From NCBI RefSeq assembly GCF_024029775.1, contig NZ_CP097122.1:492501-556500 (forward strand): 64,000 bases of DNA, written 5' to 3'. The translations under genes and the position numbers were made by a program. The DNA is from Fructobacillus americanaquae (lineage in GTDB: Bacteria > Bacillota > Bacilli > Lactobacillales > Lactobacillaceae). Position 1 is the stretch's first letter. The number at the start of each line of letters is the position of its first letter. Positions 9,493 through 18,402 of the stretch are shown here, one piece after another. The notes under the pieces were generated by a model, which saw only the letters and a list, made by a program, of their open reading frames with translations, was not told where the DNA came from and ran no database searches.

Positions 9493-10443
9493 ATGCAAAG
9501 CGTACTATCCTTGTCAAAGGCAACCATTAAAAAATGTCAGGACTACTATGCTGGTCACCTGAAAGCAACCGCACCGACTGGCGCGCTCTTTCAGGCCCAA
9601 ACAAATGAAACAACCATCACAGCTTACCATTCCGGTAAAGTCCTCTTCCAGGGTGCAAATGCTAGTCAAGAAGCTAGCCGATGGGCCAATCAGCAATTAG
9701 ACCTCAATAAAAAGGGGGAAAAAAGAGTCAAGGTGAGACCTCAACACGATCAACCTGGCCAAAATCTTCCTGCTGGTTTTCAAAATTGGAGTGTCATTGG
9801 TTCTGATGAAGTTGGCGCCGGAGCCTACTTTGGCCCACTAACAACAGCAGCTGTCTATGTTCCCAAAGATCAAAATGCTTGGGTCAAAAGTCTCGGTATC
9901 GCTGATTCTAAGACGCTTACCGACGAAAAGATTAAGAACCTCGCGCCAAAAATTATCGACCGCCTTCCCCATCACGTCGTCAACCTGATGCCGGATAAGT
10001 ACAACCAATTACAGCAAAGTAAACAAAACGTGGTGGCAATGAAGGCTCTTTCGCACAACTTTGTCTTGGCAACTGTCTTAAAAAAAATCAGTCCTGCAAA
10101 ACCGGATGGCTTCTTAATCGACCAATTTGTAGCCCCCAACTCTTATTTTCACTATTTGAAAAAGAACCAGCAAAAGCCAATCGTAGCAGATCAAGTCTAC
10201 TTCAGCACCAAGGGTGAGCGCTACCATCTTGCAGTGGCGGCAGCTTCAATTCTAGCCCGCTACGTCGAACTGATTTCGATGGCCGAGCTGAGCCAAGAAG
10301 CCGGTATTCACCTACCAATCGGTGCTGGTAAGGAAGCAGACCGCGTCGCTAGTCAACTCATCAAAGAAGGAAAAGATTTGAGTCACTTTGCCAAGGTTCA
10401 TTTCGCCAACACCCAAAAGGCTCAAAAATTAGCCCAAGAGTAA
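9493..10443 (+). CDS. rnhC: ribonuclease HIII
   Basis: A 316-residue RNase HIII that removes RNA from RNA-DNA hybrids. The N-terminal TBP-like substrate-binding domain occupies about residues 1-85. The catalytic domain begins with [16 protein letters not shown] near residue 102, whose Asp-Glu pair is characteristic of HIII; further acidic residues are in IADSKTL and LIDQF. An open frame extends upstream to 9304, but that part overlaps the divergent promoters and reads through cvpA antisense, so the ATG at 9493 is chosen; its ribosome site is weak (AAGAAG). It stands alone and ends at the terminator near 10543. Confidence 0.93.
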   Translation: MQSVLSLSKATIKKCQDYYAGHLKATAPTGALFQAQTNETTITAYHSGKVLFQGANASQEASRWANQQLDLNKKGEKRVKVRPQHDQPGQNLPAGFQNWSVIGSDEVGAGAYFGPLTTAAVYVPKDQNAWVKSLGIADSKTLTDEKIKNLAPKIIDRLPHHVVNLMPDKYNQLQQSKQNVVAMKALSHNFVLATVLKKISPAKPDGFLIDQFVAPNSYFHYLKKNQQKPIVADQVYFSTKGERYHLAVAAASILARYVELISMAELSQEAGIHLPIGAGKEADRVASQLIKEGKDLSHFAKVHFANTQKAQKLAQE

Positions 10444-10542
10444 ATGCTGCTCATTGCTGGTCAAGGGCTCAAGGACACTTAGGATTGAAAAATAAAACAA
10501 TCACCCATGACCACTCTATCCCAGCCAACATTTTACTGAAAA

Positions 10543-10583
10543 GAAAACCACTAAGCAGAATTACTTGCCTAGTGGTTTTCTTT
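10543..10583. terminator. bidirectional intrinsic terminator
   Basis: Perfect 11-bp inverted repeat GAAAACCACTA / TAGTGGTTTTC between rnhC (+) and the YtxH-like gene (-), whose stop codon it touches. The 100 bases between rnhC and the hairpin show nothing else. Confidence 0.85.
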
Positions 10584-10887
10584 ACTTGTCATCGTTTAAG
10601 GACAAGTCGTGTTCACTAATTTCAATATCGTTGCGGTCCTGATCTTCTTGATCAACAACTTGATTTGCCAGTTCTACTTTCTTAGCAGCCAAACTTTCCT
10701 TAGCTTTCGAAACATAGGGCGCCAAATTATCTTGAACGCGACTAGCAGCCTGCTTGGCCTGGTCGGCCTTAGCCTGAACCTTTTGCTTAAGTTCATCCTT
10801 TTGGTCTTCATGCAACAACTTGTAGGCAGCGGTAACACCAAGGCCAAACAAGAAACCGGCAAAAATACCATTCGTTGCTTTTGACAT
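10582..10887 (-). CDS. YtxH-like stress protein
   Basis: A 101-residue protein with an N-terminal Gly-rich hydrophobic segment (GIFAGFLFGLGVTAAYKLL, residues 7-25), then a Lys/Ala/Gln-rich amphipathic helix and an acidic tail. This is the pattern of YtxH-type proteins, often paired with DUF948 (YtxG) proteins in a stress operon; here the DUF948 gene lies immediately upstream, 13 bases away. GGAGG precedes the ATG. It probably sits at the membrane. The molecular role is unknown. Confidence 0.85.
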   Translation of the reverse strand: MSKATNGIFAGFLFGLGVTAAYKLLHEDQKDELKQKVQAKADQAKQAASRVQDNLAPYVSKAKESLAAKKVELANQVVDQEDQDRNDIEISEHDLSLNDDK

Positions 10888-10900
10888 AGCAATTCCTCCG

Positions 10901-11275
10901 TTACTTTTTATTTTTTTTAGAGAAGAGACCGAAAACCTTCGACAATGCTAACGTAGCACCAGCCTTTGAAATTGTTCCCATCCCCGCTAAGTTATTCGAT
11001 GCCTTACGAACCGAACCATTCAAATCTGACACTGTCTGTGATAAATCAGCAGCAGTCTGAACAGTAACATCTAGCGTTGCCATCTTATCGTTGACATCAT
11101 CCAACAATATATTTGTGTTCGCCAAAACCTCGTTAGAAGAGCGAGCGATGGTATCAATATCAGTTGTTAAAATGCTGACCGATCGCGTTAAGCGCAACAA
11201 AAAAATTCCGATAAAAACAACTAAAAGCAAAAATGCTAAGGCAAAAATTAAAATTGAAAGTTCCCCAATAGTCAT
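10901..11275 (-). CDS. DUF948 domain protein (YtxG-like)
   Basis: A 124-residue membrane-anchored protein: one transmembrane segment at about residues 5-28, then a long predicted coiled coil (RSNEVLANTNILLDDVNDKMATLDV) and a basic C-terminus KKNKK. This is typical of DUF948 proteins. GGAG lies 11 bases before the ATG. It is the first gene of a two-gene unit with the YtxH-like gene. Function unknown; the B. subtilis counterparts ytxGH belong to the general stress response, which is knowledge of the family rather than something shown here. Confidence 0.87.
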   Translation of the reverse strand: MTIGELSILIFALAFLLLVVFIGIFLLRLTRSVSILTTDIDTIARSSNEVLANTNILLDDVNDKMATLDVTVQTAADLSQTVSDLNGSVRKASNNLAGMGTISKAGATLALSKVFGLFSKKNKK

Positions 11276-11383
11276 AAAGTAAGATTCTCCTCTCGTTTCA
11301 TTAAAGAACAGATGACTTGTTTTTATTGTAGCAGACTTAAACCATTATTGCAGGCTCAGACCTGAATTTAGTCCCTCAAATAG

Positions 11384-11404
11384 AAAAAGCCCCAAGGGGC
11401 TTTT
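11384..11404 (-). terminator. terminator of rny
   Basis: AAAAGCCC / GGGCTTTT inverted repeat with a CAAG loop, 2-3 bases after the rny stop codon on the minus strand, followed by T residues. Confidence 0.8.
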
Positions 11405-11406
11405 CA

Positions 11407-12963
11407 TTAACGCGCGTAATCAACTGCTCTAGTTTCTCGAACAACCGTCACCTTGACGTGACCTGGATATTCAAGTTGTTCTTCGACTTCGGCCTTAATA
11501 TCATGGGCCAAAACCGTTGCTTGAATGTCGGTCACTTTGGCAGGCTCAACAATCACACGAACCTCCCGACCGGCTTGGATAGCATAGGCTGATTTGACAC
11601 CCCGATAACCATCCGCAATATTTTCAAGGTCAGTCAGACGCTTGACGTAGTTTTCCAGCGATTCCGAGCGAGCACCCGGACGAGCAGCGGAAATTGCATC
11701 CGCTGCTGCGACCAAGTCAGCTAGTGGTGAAATTGCCTCCGTATCGCCGTGGTGGGCGGCAATGGCATTCACAACCACTGGTTTTTCCTGATACTTTTCA
11801 GCTAAACGAACGCCTAGTTCTACGTGAGAACCTTCAACTTCCGCATCAACAGCCTTACCAATATCATGTAAGAGACCAGCACGCTTTGCTTGTGCAACAT
11901 CCATTTTAAATTCGGCAGCCATCAAACCGGTGATCTTTGCTACCTCAATTGAGTGTTGCAAGACGTTTTGCCCGTATGATGTCCGATAATTCATTCGACC
12001 AATTAACTTGATTAAGTCTGGGTGCAAGCCACGCAGTCCTAGTTCAAAGACAGCCTCTTCACCCTTTTGACGAATATTTTCATCCATTTGGCGACGCGCC
12101 TTTTCAACAGCTTCTTCAATCTTGGCTGGATTAATTCGCCCATCAGAAATCAAAGCCTCTAAGGCGTTTTTAGCAATTTGGCGACGTAGGGGATCAAACC
12201 CTGACAAGACGACTGACTCTGGTGTATCATCGATAATCAAATCAATTCCAGTCAATGCCTCAAGCGTTCGAATGTTGCGGCCTTCACGACCAATAATTCG
12301 ACCCTTCATCTCCTCACCAGGTAAGTTCACAACAGAAACTGTGACATCTGAAACAGTGTCAGCAGCTGAACGCTGGATTGCTTCCACGACCACGTTTCTT
12401 GCCCGTTTTTCGCCTTCACTTTTAGCATCAATTTCATACTCTTGAATCAGTGCTGCTCGTTCACGATCCAACTGAGCACTCGTTTCGGCTAGGATTTGCT
12501 CCTTCGCCTGTTCTCGAGTTAATGCCGCAATTTCCTGCAACTTCTCTTCTTGTGCAGTCAAAGTAGCCTGCGCAGCATCAGCCTTTTTTGTGGCTTTTTC
12601 TAACTGGCTTTGCACCTGGTTTTCTTTTTGAATCAGCGAAGCATCTCGCTGGTTCAAAGTTGCGTCTTTTTGGTCCAAAGTATCTGTCCGATCCTGCAGA
12701 CGGGTTTCCTGGGCTTCAACCTTTTTTTCCCGCCCCGACAGTGATTCAATCACCTCATGACGGTACTTTTGGGCCAAGTCCTTGGCGTCAACTTCTGCAT
12801 CCCGTTTAATACTTTTGGCTTCATCATTTGCTTGTTTTAAAATGTTTGCTGCAACCTGCTTGGCGTTATTTAAGCGCATCTTGTCTAAGATGCGTTTTAC
12901 AAAATAGCCACCAGCCAAGCCGATTATCAAAGCAAAGAATGCTGAAATAATAATCATACCCAT
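11407..12963 (-). CDS. rny: ribonuclease Y
   Basis: A 518-residue RNase Y, the membrane-bound endoribonuclease that starts bulk mRNA decay in Firmicutes. An N-terminal transmembrane segment (about 2-24) is followed by a long charged coiled coil (30-190), a KH RNA-binding domain with [15 protein letters not shown] near residue 225, and an HD domain with the metal-binding HDIGK near residue 364. AAAGGAAG precedes the ATG; a second ATG two codons later is also possible. It has its own consensus promoter and terminator, so it is probably monocistronic. Confidence 0.97.
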   Translation of the reverse strand: MGMIIISAFFALIIGLAGGYFVKRILDKMRLNNAKQVAANILKQANDEAKSIKRDAEVDAKDLAQKYRHEVIESLSGREKKVEAQETRLQDRTDTLDQKDATLNQRDASLIQKENQVQSQLEKATKKADAAQATLTAQEEKLQEIAALTREQAKEQILAETSAQLDRERAALIQEYEIDAKSEGEKRARNVVVEAIQRSAADTVSDVTVSVVNLPGEEMKGRIIGREGRNIRTLEALTGIDLIIDDTPESVVLSGFDPLRRQIAKNALEALISDGRINPAKIEEAVEKARRQMDENIRQKGEEAVFELGLRGLHPDLIKLIGRMNYRTSYGQNVLQHSIEVAKITGLMAAEFKMDVAQAKRAGLLHDIGKAVDAEVEGSHVELGVRLAEKYQEKPVVVNAIAAHHGDTEAISPLADLVAAADAISAARPGARSESLENYVKRLTDLENIADGYRGVKSAYAIQAGREVRVIVEPAKVTDIQATVLAHDIKAEVEEQLEYPGHVKVTVVRETRAVDYAR

Positions 12964-12984
12964 CGTATTTTCTTCCTTTCAGCA

Positions 12985-13005
12985 GTGAATTTTTTCTCAA
13001 TTCAC
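12985..13005 (-). repeat. hairpin in the rny 5' leader
   Basis: On the minus strand GTGAATT and AATTCAC flank a 7-base loop, between the promoter and the ribosome site of rny. It could affect mRNA stability or autoregulation; this is inference. Confidence 0.5.
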
Positions 13006-13011
13006 AGTTCT

Positions 13012-13040
13012 AGTATAGACAAAAATAGTCTTTGGGTCAA
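13012..13040 (-). promoter_or_regulatory. promoter of rny
   Basis: On the minus strand TTGACC (13040-13035), 17 bases, TATACT (13017-13012), about 50 bases before the start codon. Confidence 0.82.
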
Positions 13041-13130
13041 TTAGAAAAGAGAATGTCTTTTTCTTGTTTTTTTAATCAAATATTTTAAAAAGCTTCGATA
13101 AAATCAAAACAAAAGTACCATTAATCAAAA

Positions 13131-13165
13131 CAGGTCTGTTCTTAAATGCCATCAGAACAGACCTG
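13131..13165 (-). terminator. terminator of the secG-rnr-smpB unit
   Basis: Perfect 12-bp inverted repeat CAGGTCTGTTCT / AGAACAGACCTG with an 11-base loop, followed on the minus strand by TTTT. It lies just after smpB. Confidence 0.88.
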
Positions 13166-13171
13166 GTATGC

Positions 13172-13636
13172 TTAATTTTTAAAACGACGATTTAAGTCAC
13201 GTTCCTGGTCGCGCTTTTTAATCGATTGTCGCTTGTCATATTGCTTTTTTCCATGACCGACACCAATTAAAACCTTAGCAAAGCCACGTTTCAGGTAGAC
13301 CTTTAAAGGCACAATTGTTACCCCGGATTCCTTCGCTAATCCGTTTAATCGCGCGATTTGCTTTTTGTGCAAAAGTAACACCCGGTTACGCAAAGGATCA
13401 ACATTAAATTGATTACCATTTTCATAGGCCGCAATGTGAACGTTGGTGAGGATGGCTTGACCGTTATTAACGGTCACAAATCCATCGCCAATCGTAATTT
13501 GACCGGCTCGAACTGATTTAATTTCAGTTCCAGTCAAAACAACTCCAGCCTCCATGGTTTCTTCAATTGCGTAGTTAAAGCGAGCCTTGCGGTTTTGCGC
13601 CAGGGCTGGATCGTCTTTGATTTTCTTTTTGGCCAT
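13172..13636 (-). CDS. smpB: SsrA-binding protein SmpB
   Basis: A 154-residue tmRNA-binding protein required for rescue of stalled ribosomes by trans-translation. Family hallmarks include [29 protein letters not shown] and the basic C-terminal tail [19 protein letters not shown], which enters the decoding site. The start at 13636 is preceded by GAAGGGAAGG; the longer frame to 13654 overlaps that site. It lies directly after rnr, the common rnr-smpB pairing, since RNase R degrades mRNAs targeted by tmRNA. Confidence 0.97.
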   Translation of the reverse strand: MAKKKIKDDPALAQNRKARFNYAIEETMEAGVVLTGTEIKSVRAGQITIGDGFVTVNNGQAILTNVHIAAYENGNQFNVDPLRNRVLLLHKKQIARLNGLAKESGVTIVPLKVYLKRGFAKVLIGVGHGKKQYDKRQSIKKRDQERDLNRRFKN

Positions 13637-13667
13637 CCGCCTTCCCTTCTGCAAATCTTAAAACTGC

Positions 13668-16151
13668 TTACTTTCGATGGTTAACCTTAAATTGATGCTT
13701 ACTGTTACTTGAGCCACCCTTTTTTTGGCCCGGCTTAACTGATCGATTCGCATTATGACCATTAGTACCACGATTACGTTGTTGGCTACCAGCCGTCTTC
13801 TGGCCATTTTGTTCGCCAGGATGCCGGTTATCACCAGCAGCATGATGATTGGAACCATGACCATTAGACTTCTGGTGAGAGCCATGGCCGTGACCAGCGC
13901 CCTTATTCTGTCCACCACGACGGTTGCCCCGACCATTGCGATCACGGCCAAACTTGCCCTGATTTTGTTGCGGTACTCGAATATCAGTTGTTGGCGCTGC
14001 TTCAGGATTCAAGAGAACAAAGTCAACGGTTGATTCTTCCTTATTGGCACGAATTACCTTGATTTTTACCTTTTGACCAATCTGGAAAATATGGTGCTTT
14101 GACCGACCAATTAAAGCAGCGTGTTTTTCATCATACTCATAGTGGTCATCGGTTAGGTTTGAGATGTGAACCAAACCTTCGACTGTGTTTTCCAAGGAAA
14201 CAAAGAGACCAAACTTGAGAGCGGCATTCACGACACCATCAAATTCCATGCCAACCTTATCTTCCATGTACTCAGCCTTCTTCATTGAGTCAACCAATCG
14301 CTCCGTATCGATGGCTCGACGTTCACGGGTTGAAGTATCAATCCCGATTTGTCCCAATGACGAGGCATACTTTTCTTGTGCTTCAGCACCCGTTCCGTTT
14401 TTGGCATACCACTTAATCAAACGATGCACTGTTAAGTCAGGATAACGTCGGATGGGTGAAGTGTAGTGCGTATAGTAATCAGCACCCAAGCCAAAATGAC
14501 CGAGTGGTTCTGGTGAATACTTGGCCTGCTTCATTGCTCGCAGCATCATCGTTGAAATCATTTGCTCTGCTGGATCATCTTTAACTTGGTCCATCAAAGT
14601 CTGTAACATCATTGGTGTCACCTTAGCCGGATCGCCCTTAACAGGGTGCCCCAAGGCCTTAGTAAACTCGAAAAAGGACTGTGCGCGTTCTTGGTCAGGC
14701 ACTTCGTGAATCCGATAAAGGAAAGGAACTTTCAGACGGTCGTAATGTTCAGCCACAGTTTCATTGGCGGCCAACATAAATGATTCAATCATCCGTTCGG
14801 CTGTGCCCCGTTCGCGGACAACCACGTCAATTGCCTTCCCATTCTCATCAACGACAATTGAGGCTTCTGGTGTATCGAATTCAATCGCACCACGACGAAC
14901 ACGCTTTTGGTACAAAATTTGGTGTAACTCACCCATTTGATCAAACATATCGGTCAAACCACTGTATTCTTCCCGAGTCTGATCATCACCGGCCAAGATT
15001 TCATTCACAGCCGTATAGGTCATTCGTGCATGAGAACGAATGACTGATTGCTTAATTTCATGGTTAACAACCTGACCTTCTCGGTTAATTTCCATTTCCA
15101 CGGACATCGCCAAGCGCTTGACATCTGGGTTCAAAGAAGCAATCCCGTTTGACAATTTTTGAGGCAACATCGGAATCACTCGGTCCGTCAAATAGACAGA
15201 TGTTCCCCGGTTGTAAGCTTCCTGATCCATGGCTGAGCCTGGACGCACATAATGCGAAACATCCGCAATATGGACACCAAGGTGGTAGTTACCATTATCC
15301 TTTTTCCATACCACAACAGCATCGTCAATATCTTTGGTATCGGCACCATCAATCGTTACCAATGGTTGGTCCGTGATGTCTTGACGACCCTGATAATCTT
15401 CTTCTAAAACTTCATTTGGAATTGCATCAGCCTCAGCCATTACCTCATCAGGGAAATGATTTGGCACCTTCTTATTTTCAACAATTTGCATGATGTCCAT
15501 GCCGGGTTCGTTTTCATAACCCAAAATCTGGGTCACAGAAACTAAGAGTTGCTTGGGATGAATACGGTCAGCAAAGCGGTCAACTTCTGCCACCACTACC
15601 TGACCGTCGTGCAAGTCTAAACCATCTTTAGCTTTTTGCACCAAAACCTGGTAAGAACCAGCCTTCTTATCGTTTAAACGAATTTGGCCCAGCGTACCCT
15701 CTTGCTGCGATCCTGCCGTATAAATACCAACAAGGCGTTGGTAGGCGTGATCAATAATTTCTTCAACACGGCCCTCAGGACCACGGTCTTCGGACTGTGC
15801 CGGTTTCACCATCGAAACGCGAACAGTATCACCTTGCATTGCCTGTCCAGTATTGTCAGGGGCGATAAAGTAGTCAGGTAAGTTTTCATCATAGCGGACA
15901 AAGCCAAAGCCTTTATCATTGGCCTTGAATTCTCCTTCAATTTCACCGCTGACTGCTTGGTATTGGTAAGCATCGTCCACCTGCTTAGCCGTCTTAGCAA
16001 CGACCATTTGGTCCAAAACCCCCACTACCTGTCTGTAGCCGGCTGCATCATTCATGCGCAGACCATCAGCCAAATTCTGTGCCGTAAAGGCCTGAGTTGA
16101 ATTGGCCTTCAAAAAGCCCGCGATTTGTTCTTTTAATTGCTTTAATTCCAT
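13668..16151 (-). CDS. rnr: ribonuclease R with long basic C-terminal tail
   Basis: An 827-residue 3'-5' exoribonuclease. An N-terminal helix-turn-helix region and cold-shock domains precede the RNB catalytic domain with GADTKDIDDAVVV near residue 270, whose Asp residues bind Mg2+. An S1 domain (FDGVVNAALKFGLFVSL) is at about 635-710. The last ~90 residues are a low-complexity tail rich in Gly, Asn, His, Arg and Gln, likely an RNA-binding extension. It follows secG after an apparent terminator and precedes smpB by 31 bases. The start ATG at 16151 has only a modest ribosome site (AGGAGA upstream). Confidence 0.97.
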   Translation of the reverse strand: MELKQLKEQIAGFLKANSTQAFTAQNLADGLRMNDAAGYRQVVGVLDQMVVAKTAKQVDDAYQYQAVSGEIEGEFKANDKGFGFVRYDENLPDYFIAPDNTGQAMQGDTVRVSMVKPAQSEDRGPEGRVEEIIDHAYQRLVGIYTAGSQQEGTLGQIRLNDKKAGSYQVLVQKAKDGLDLHDGQVVVAEVDRFADRIHPKQLLVSVTQILGYENEPGMDIMQIVENKKVPNHFPDEVMAEADAIPNEVLEEDYQGRQDITDQPLVTIDGADTKDIDDAVVVWKKDNGNYHLGVHIADVSHYVRPGSAMDQEAYNRGTSVYLTDRVIPMLPQKLSNGIASLNPDVKRLAMSVEMEINREGQVVNHEIKQSVIRSHARMTYTAVNEILAGDDQTREEYSGLTDMFDQMGELHQILYQKRVRRGAIEFDTPEASIVVDENGKAIDVVVRERGTAERMIESFMLAANETVAEHYDRLKVPFLYRIHEVPDQERAQSFFEFTKALGHPVKGDPAKVTPMMLQTLMDQVKDDPAEQMISTMMLRAMKQAKYSPEPLGHFGLGADYYTHYTSPIRRYPDLTVHRLIKWYAKNGTGAEAQEKYASSLGQIGIDTSTRERRAIDTERLVDSMKKAEYMEDKVGMEFDGVVNAALKFGLFVSLENTVEGLVHISNLTDDHYEYDEKHAALIGRSKHHIFQIGQKVKIKVIRANKEESTVDFVLLNPEAAPTTDIRVPQQNQGKFGRDRNGRGNRRGGQNKGAGHGHGSHQKSNGHGSNHHAAGDNRHPGEQNGQKTAGSQQRNRGTNGHNANRSVKPGQKKGGSSNSKHQFKVNHRK

Positions 16152-16184
16152 TATTTTCTTAATGTTCTCCTAAAAATGGTAAAT

Positions 16185-16214
16185 AAAAAATCAGTCTACA
16201 AAAAAGTAAACTGA
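16185..16214 (-). terminator. terminator or attenuator between secG and rnr
   Basis: On the minus strand TCAGTTTAC and GTAGACTGA form a 9-bp stem (one G-U pair) around a T6 loop, followed by TTTTTT. It would reduce read-through from secG into rnr. Confidence 0.75.
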
Positions 16215-16222
16215 CCTTTCAA

Positions 16223-16459
16223 TTAATGAGCGGCAATATACATCAAGGCCAAGGCAATAATGAACCAAATGGCTCCCAAAATGGTTGTTGCCCGACGCAG
16301 CACGGCTTCAAAGCCGCGTGACTTTCGCTCGGTAAATAAATCGGCTGCCCCACCAGACAAAGCTGACAAAGCATCCTGTTGTTTGCTGGGCTGCATCATG
16401 ACTGTCACGACTAACAGAAAACCGACAACCAGCAAAAGGATGGTGAGAATATTCGTCAC
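16223..16459 (-). CDS. secG: preprotein translocase subunit SecG
   Basis: A 78-residue membrane protein with two transmembrane segments (about 3-22 and 54-75) joined by the conserved loop MMQPSKQQDALSALSGGAADLF, the SecG signature. It is part of the SecYEG channel. I place the start at a GTG (16459) because GGAGG lies eight bases before it; the longer open frame starting at a GTG at 16474 would put that GGAGG inside the gene. Its position ahead of rnr and smpB is common in Firmicutes. Confidence 0.9.
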   Translation of the reverse strand: MTNILTILLLVVGFLLVVTVMMQPSKQQDALSALSGGAADLFTERKSRGFEAVLRRATTILGAIWFIIALALMYIAAH

Positions 16460-16511
16460 AATGACCGCCTCCACTCGCTATTTCATCTTTCTTAGTATAG
16501 CAGAACTTGCC

Positions 16512-17285
16512 TTAATTTCCAAGGCTCAGCCGGAACATCAAAATACCGCCAGCCACGGCAACGTTCAATGATTCTGCTTGACCCAAAATTGGAATGTAGA
16601 GGTTAGCCGTTGTCTGCTTGGCTAATTCTTTATTAATCCCTTGGCCCTCATTTCCAACAATCAAGGCACCCGCTGACAAACCTTGAATTTCTTGGTATGG
16701 CTTGGCTTGGTCGTTCAACTCAGAACCGTAAACAGGCAAGTTATTGTTTTCAAAGGCAGCGATCCAGTCATTCAAGTCGCCTTGCAAAACTTCCAAATGG
16801 AAGTGGGAACCCTGCATGGCACGAACGACCTTCGGTGCGTAAGCATCAGCAGTGTCCTGACCCAAAACAACTCCCTTAAAGCCAGCAGCATCCGCTGTTC
16901 GAATTAAGGTACCAACGTTGCCTGGATCTTGGATGGCATCCAAGAAAAGCCAAAGACCGTCATGGACATAAGTCGGATCAAAAGTCTTTTCGGGTAAGGT
17001 TACTTCGGCAAAGATTCCCTGGGGTGTCTTTGACCCAGCAATATGGGCAGCAACTTCCTTTGAAATTTCAAAAGCCGGCACACCATGGGGAACATCTGGC
17101 AAGTGTTCTGCCATCTGCTCTTCTGTTGCCATAATCGCGTGGAACTTTGCCCCCGCTTTGATAGCCTCCTGCACTAAGTGCCAGCCATCAAGCAAGTAAG
17201 TCTTTTGCTCAAGCCGTCCCTTTTTGGTGGCTAACTTGGCCCAAGCTTTCACCTTGGCATTTTGTTTGGATAAAATTCGTTCCAT
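16512..17285 (-). CDS. SpoU/TrmH-family RNA 2'-O-methyltransferase
   Basis: A 257-residue SPOUT methyltransferase with an N-terminal substrate-binding domain (about 1-95) and a C-terminal knotted domain. The three family motifs are visible: DAIQDPGNVGTLIRTADAAG near residue 113, LIVGNEGQGI near 205 and ILGQAESLNVAVAGGILMF at the end. The layout matches the YsgA/TsnR-like group acting on tRNA or 23S rRNA; the target nucleotide cannot be read from sequence. It lies between yidC and secG on the minus strand. Confidence 0.92.
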   Translation of the reverse strand: MERILSKQNAKVKAWAKLATKKGRLEQKTYLLDGWHLVQEAIKAGAKFHAIMATEEQMAEHLPDVPHGVPAFEISKEVAAHIAGSKTPQGIFAEVTLPEKTFDPTYVHDGLWLFLDAIQDPGNVGTLIRTADAAGFKGVVLGQDTADAYAPKVVRAMQGSHFHLEVLQGDLNDWIAAFENNNLPVYGSELNDQAKPYQEIQGLSAGALIVGNEGQGINKELAKQTTANLYIPILGQAESLNVAVAGGILMFRLSLGN

Positions 17286-17302
17286 TATCTGTCCTTTATT
17301 AA

Positions 17303-18238
17303 TTATTTCTCGTTACGGCGTTGTTGCTTACCGGCATTTCGTCGGCCCTGGTCATCATCTGTTACATCTCGTGGTCGCAAGTCTTCCGGCCGAACACGAC
17401 TCTGATTTGCTCCAAAAGCTGACGAAGCCGTTTGGCTCAACAAATCATCAGCCGTCTTCTTGAGAACAAAGTTCTTGTTCACATCGTCCTCTAACTTAGC
17501 ATACAGCAAATGCACGATGAATGCTTGCAAAACAACGGTAATTCCACCAACAATAAAGTAAAGACCCAAGGCCCCAGATGAAATCAGGGTAATTCCCGCA
17601 ATCATCACTGGTGAAATCCACAGCATCTGTCCGGCTGTCTTTTTTTGCTCAGCTGGCATGTGGATCAATGACAAGTATGCTTGAGCAGCATAAATCACAA
17701 AGACGATCAATGACAGCAAGATGGCAGGCTTTGACAAGGGCAACCCAAAAAAGGTAGCCGTCTTCAGGCCATTGGCATGTTGGATAGCCAGGTACAAACC
17801 AGAAAAGATTGGCAATTGAATTGCCATCGTTAACCAGGAAATTCCACCGGTCATCGAAACACCATTTTCACGATACAAGGTCATTGAAGCCATTGAAGCC
17901 GCTTGCTGCTCTTCTGGGGTCTTGCCACTCTTCACAGCCGCTTGAACCTTTTCCAATTCTGGTCGCAACTTCTGCATTTTTAATGATGACTTTGTCGTGT
18001 TAATTTGTTGGTTAACAAAGATTGGCAACAGAATTAAACGAATAATCGCTGTTAAGATAATAATTGCCCAACCAATGGCGTTCACACCACCAACCCACTT
18101 GGCAATCTCCGTCAAAATGTGGGCAATTGGTGTTGACACAAACCGATACATCCGACCATGAACGCCGTAACCACCGGTCATTAGGTAGATATCTAACAGG
18201 ACAAACAAAATCGTGAATGTCCGCTTTGCTGATTTCAT
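17303..18238 (-). CDS. yidC: YidC/Oxa1-family membrane protein insertase
   Basis: A 311-residue insertase with five predicted membrane segments and the conserved hydrophilic-groove Arg in TAIIRLILLP near residue 65. The coiled-coil loop SLKMQKLRPELEKVQ follows. The C-terminus is a long charged tail rich in Arg/Asp/Gln (about 270-311), typical of YidC2-type proteins that bind ribosomes. Most Firmicutes YidC proteins are lipoproteins; here the N-terminal hydrophobic segment ends LLDIYLMTGGYGVHG with no Cys, so no lipid anchor is expected. It follows the two-component kinase after a structured intergenic element. Confidence 0.95.
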   Translation of the reverse strand: MKSAKRTFTILFVLLDIYLMTGGYGVHGRMYRFVSTPIAHILTEIAKWVGGVNAIGWAIIILTAIIRLILLPIFVNQQINTTKSSLKMQKLRPELEKVQAAVKSGKTPEEQQAASMASMTLYRENGVSMTGGISWLTMAIQLPIFSGLYLAIQHANGLKTATFFGLPLSKPAILLSLIVFVIYAAQAYLSLIHMPAEQKKTAGQMLWISPVMIAGITLISSGALGLYFIVGGITVVLQAFIVHLLYAKLEDDVNKNFVLKKTADDLLSQTASSAFGANQSRVRPEDLRPRDVTDDDQGRRNAGKQQRRNEK

Positions 18239-18325
18239 GAAAAAATTCCTCTTTTAATAATTTAATTAGTCTTAGATATTATAACAAGAATGTTCGCGAA
18301 AAACTTTCTTTTCTGAAAGCAAATA

Positions 18326-18402
18326 AAAAAGACTCGTTTGGCAACAGGTTACAGCTTCCTAAAAATTGGAAGTTAATAGCCAATCAGCCAATCAGTCTTT
18401 TT
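18326..18402 (-). terminator. long nested hairpin after the histidine kinase gene
   Basis: Outer 9-bp arms AAAAAGACT (18326-18334) and AGTCTTTTT (18394-18402) enclose TTGGC / GCCAA (18338-18342 / 18379-18383) and CTTCC / GGAAG (18355-18359 / 18368-18372). The outer arm uses the last codons of the kinase gene, and T residues follow on the minus strand. It should act as a terminator before yidC. Confidence 0.65.

Noticed and set aside
13658-14033. Reading frames antisense to and in another frame of the RNase R tail
   Set aside because: They arise from the repetitive Gly/His/Asn codons of rnr and have biased, meaningless composition.
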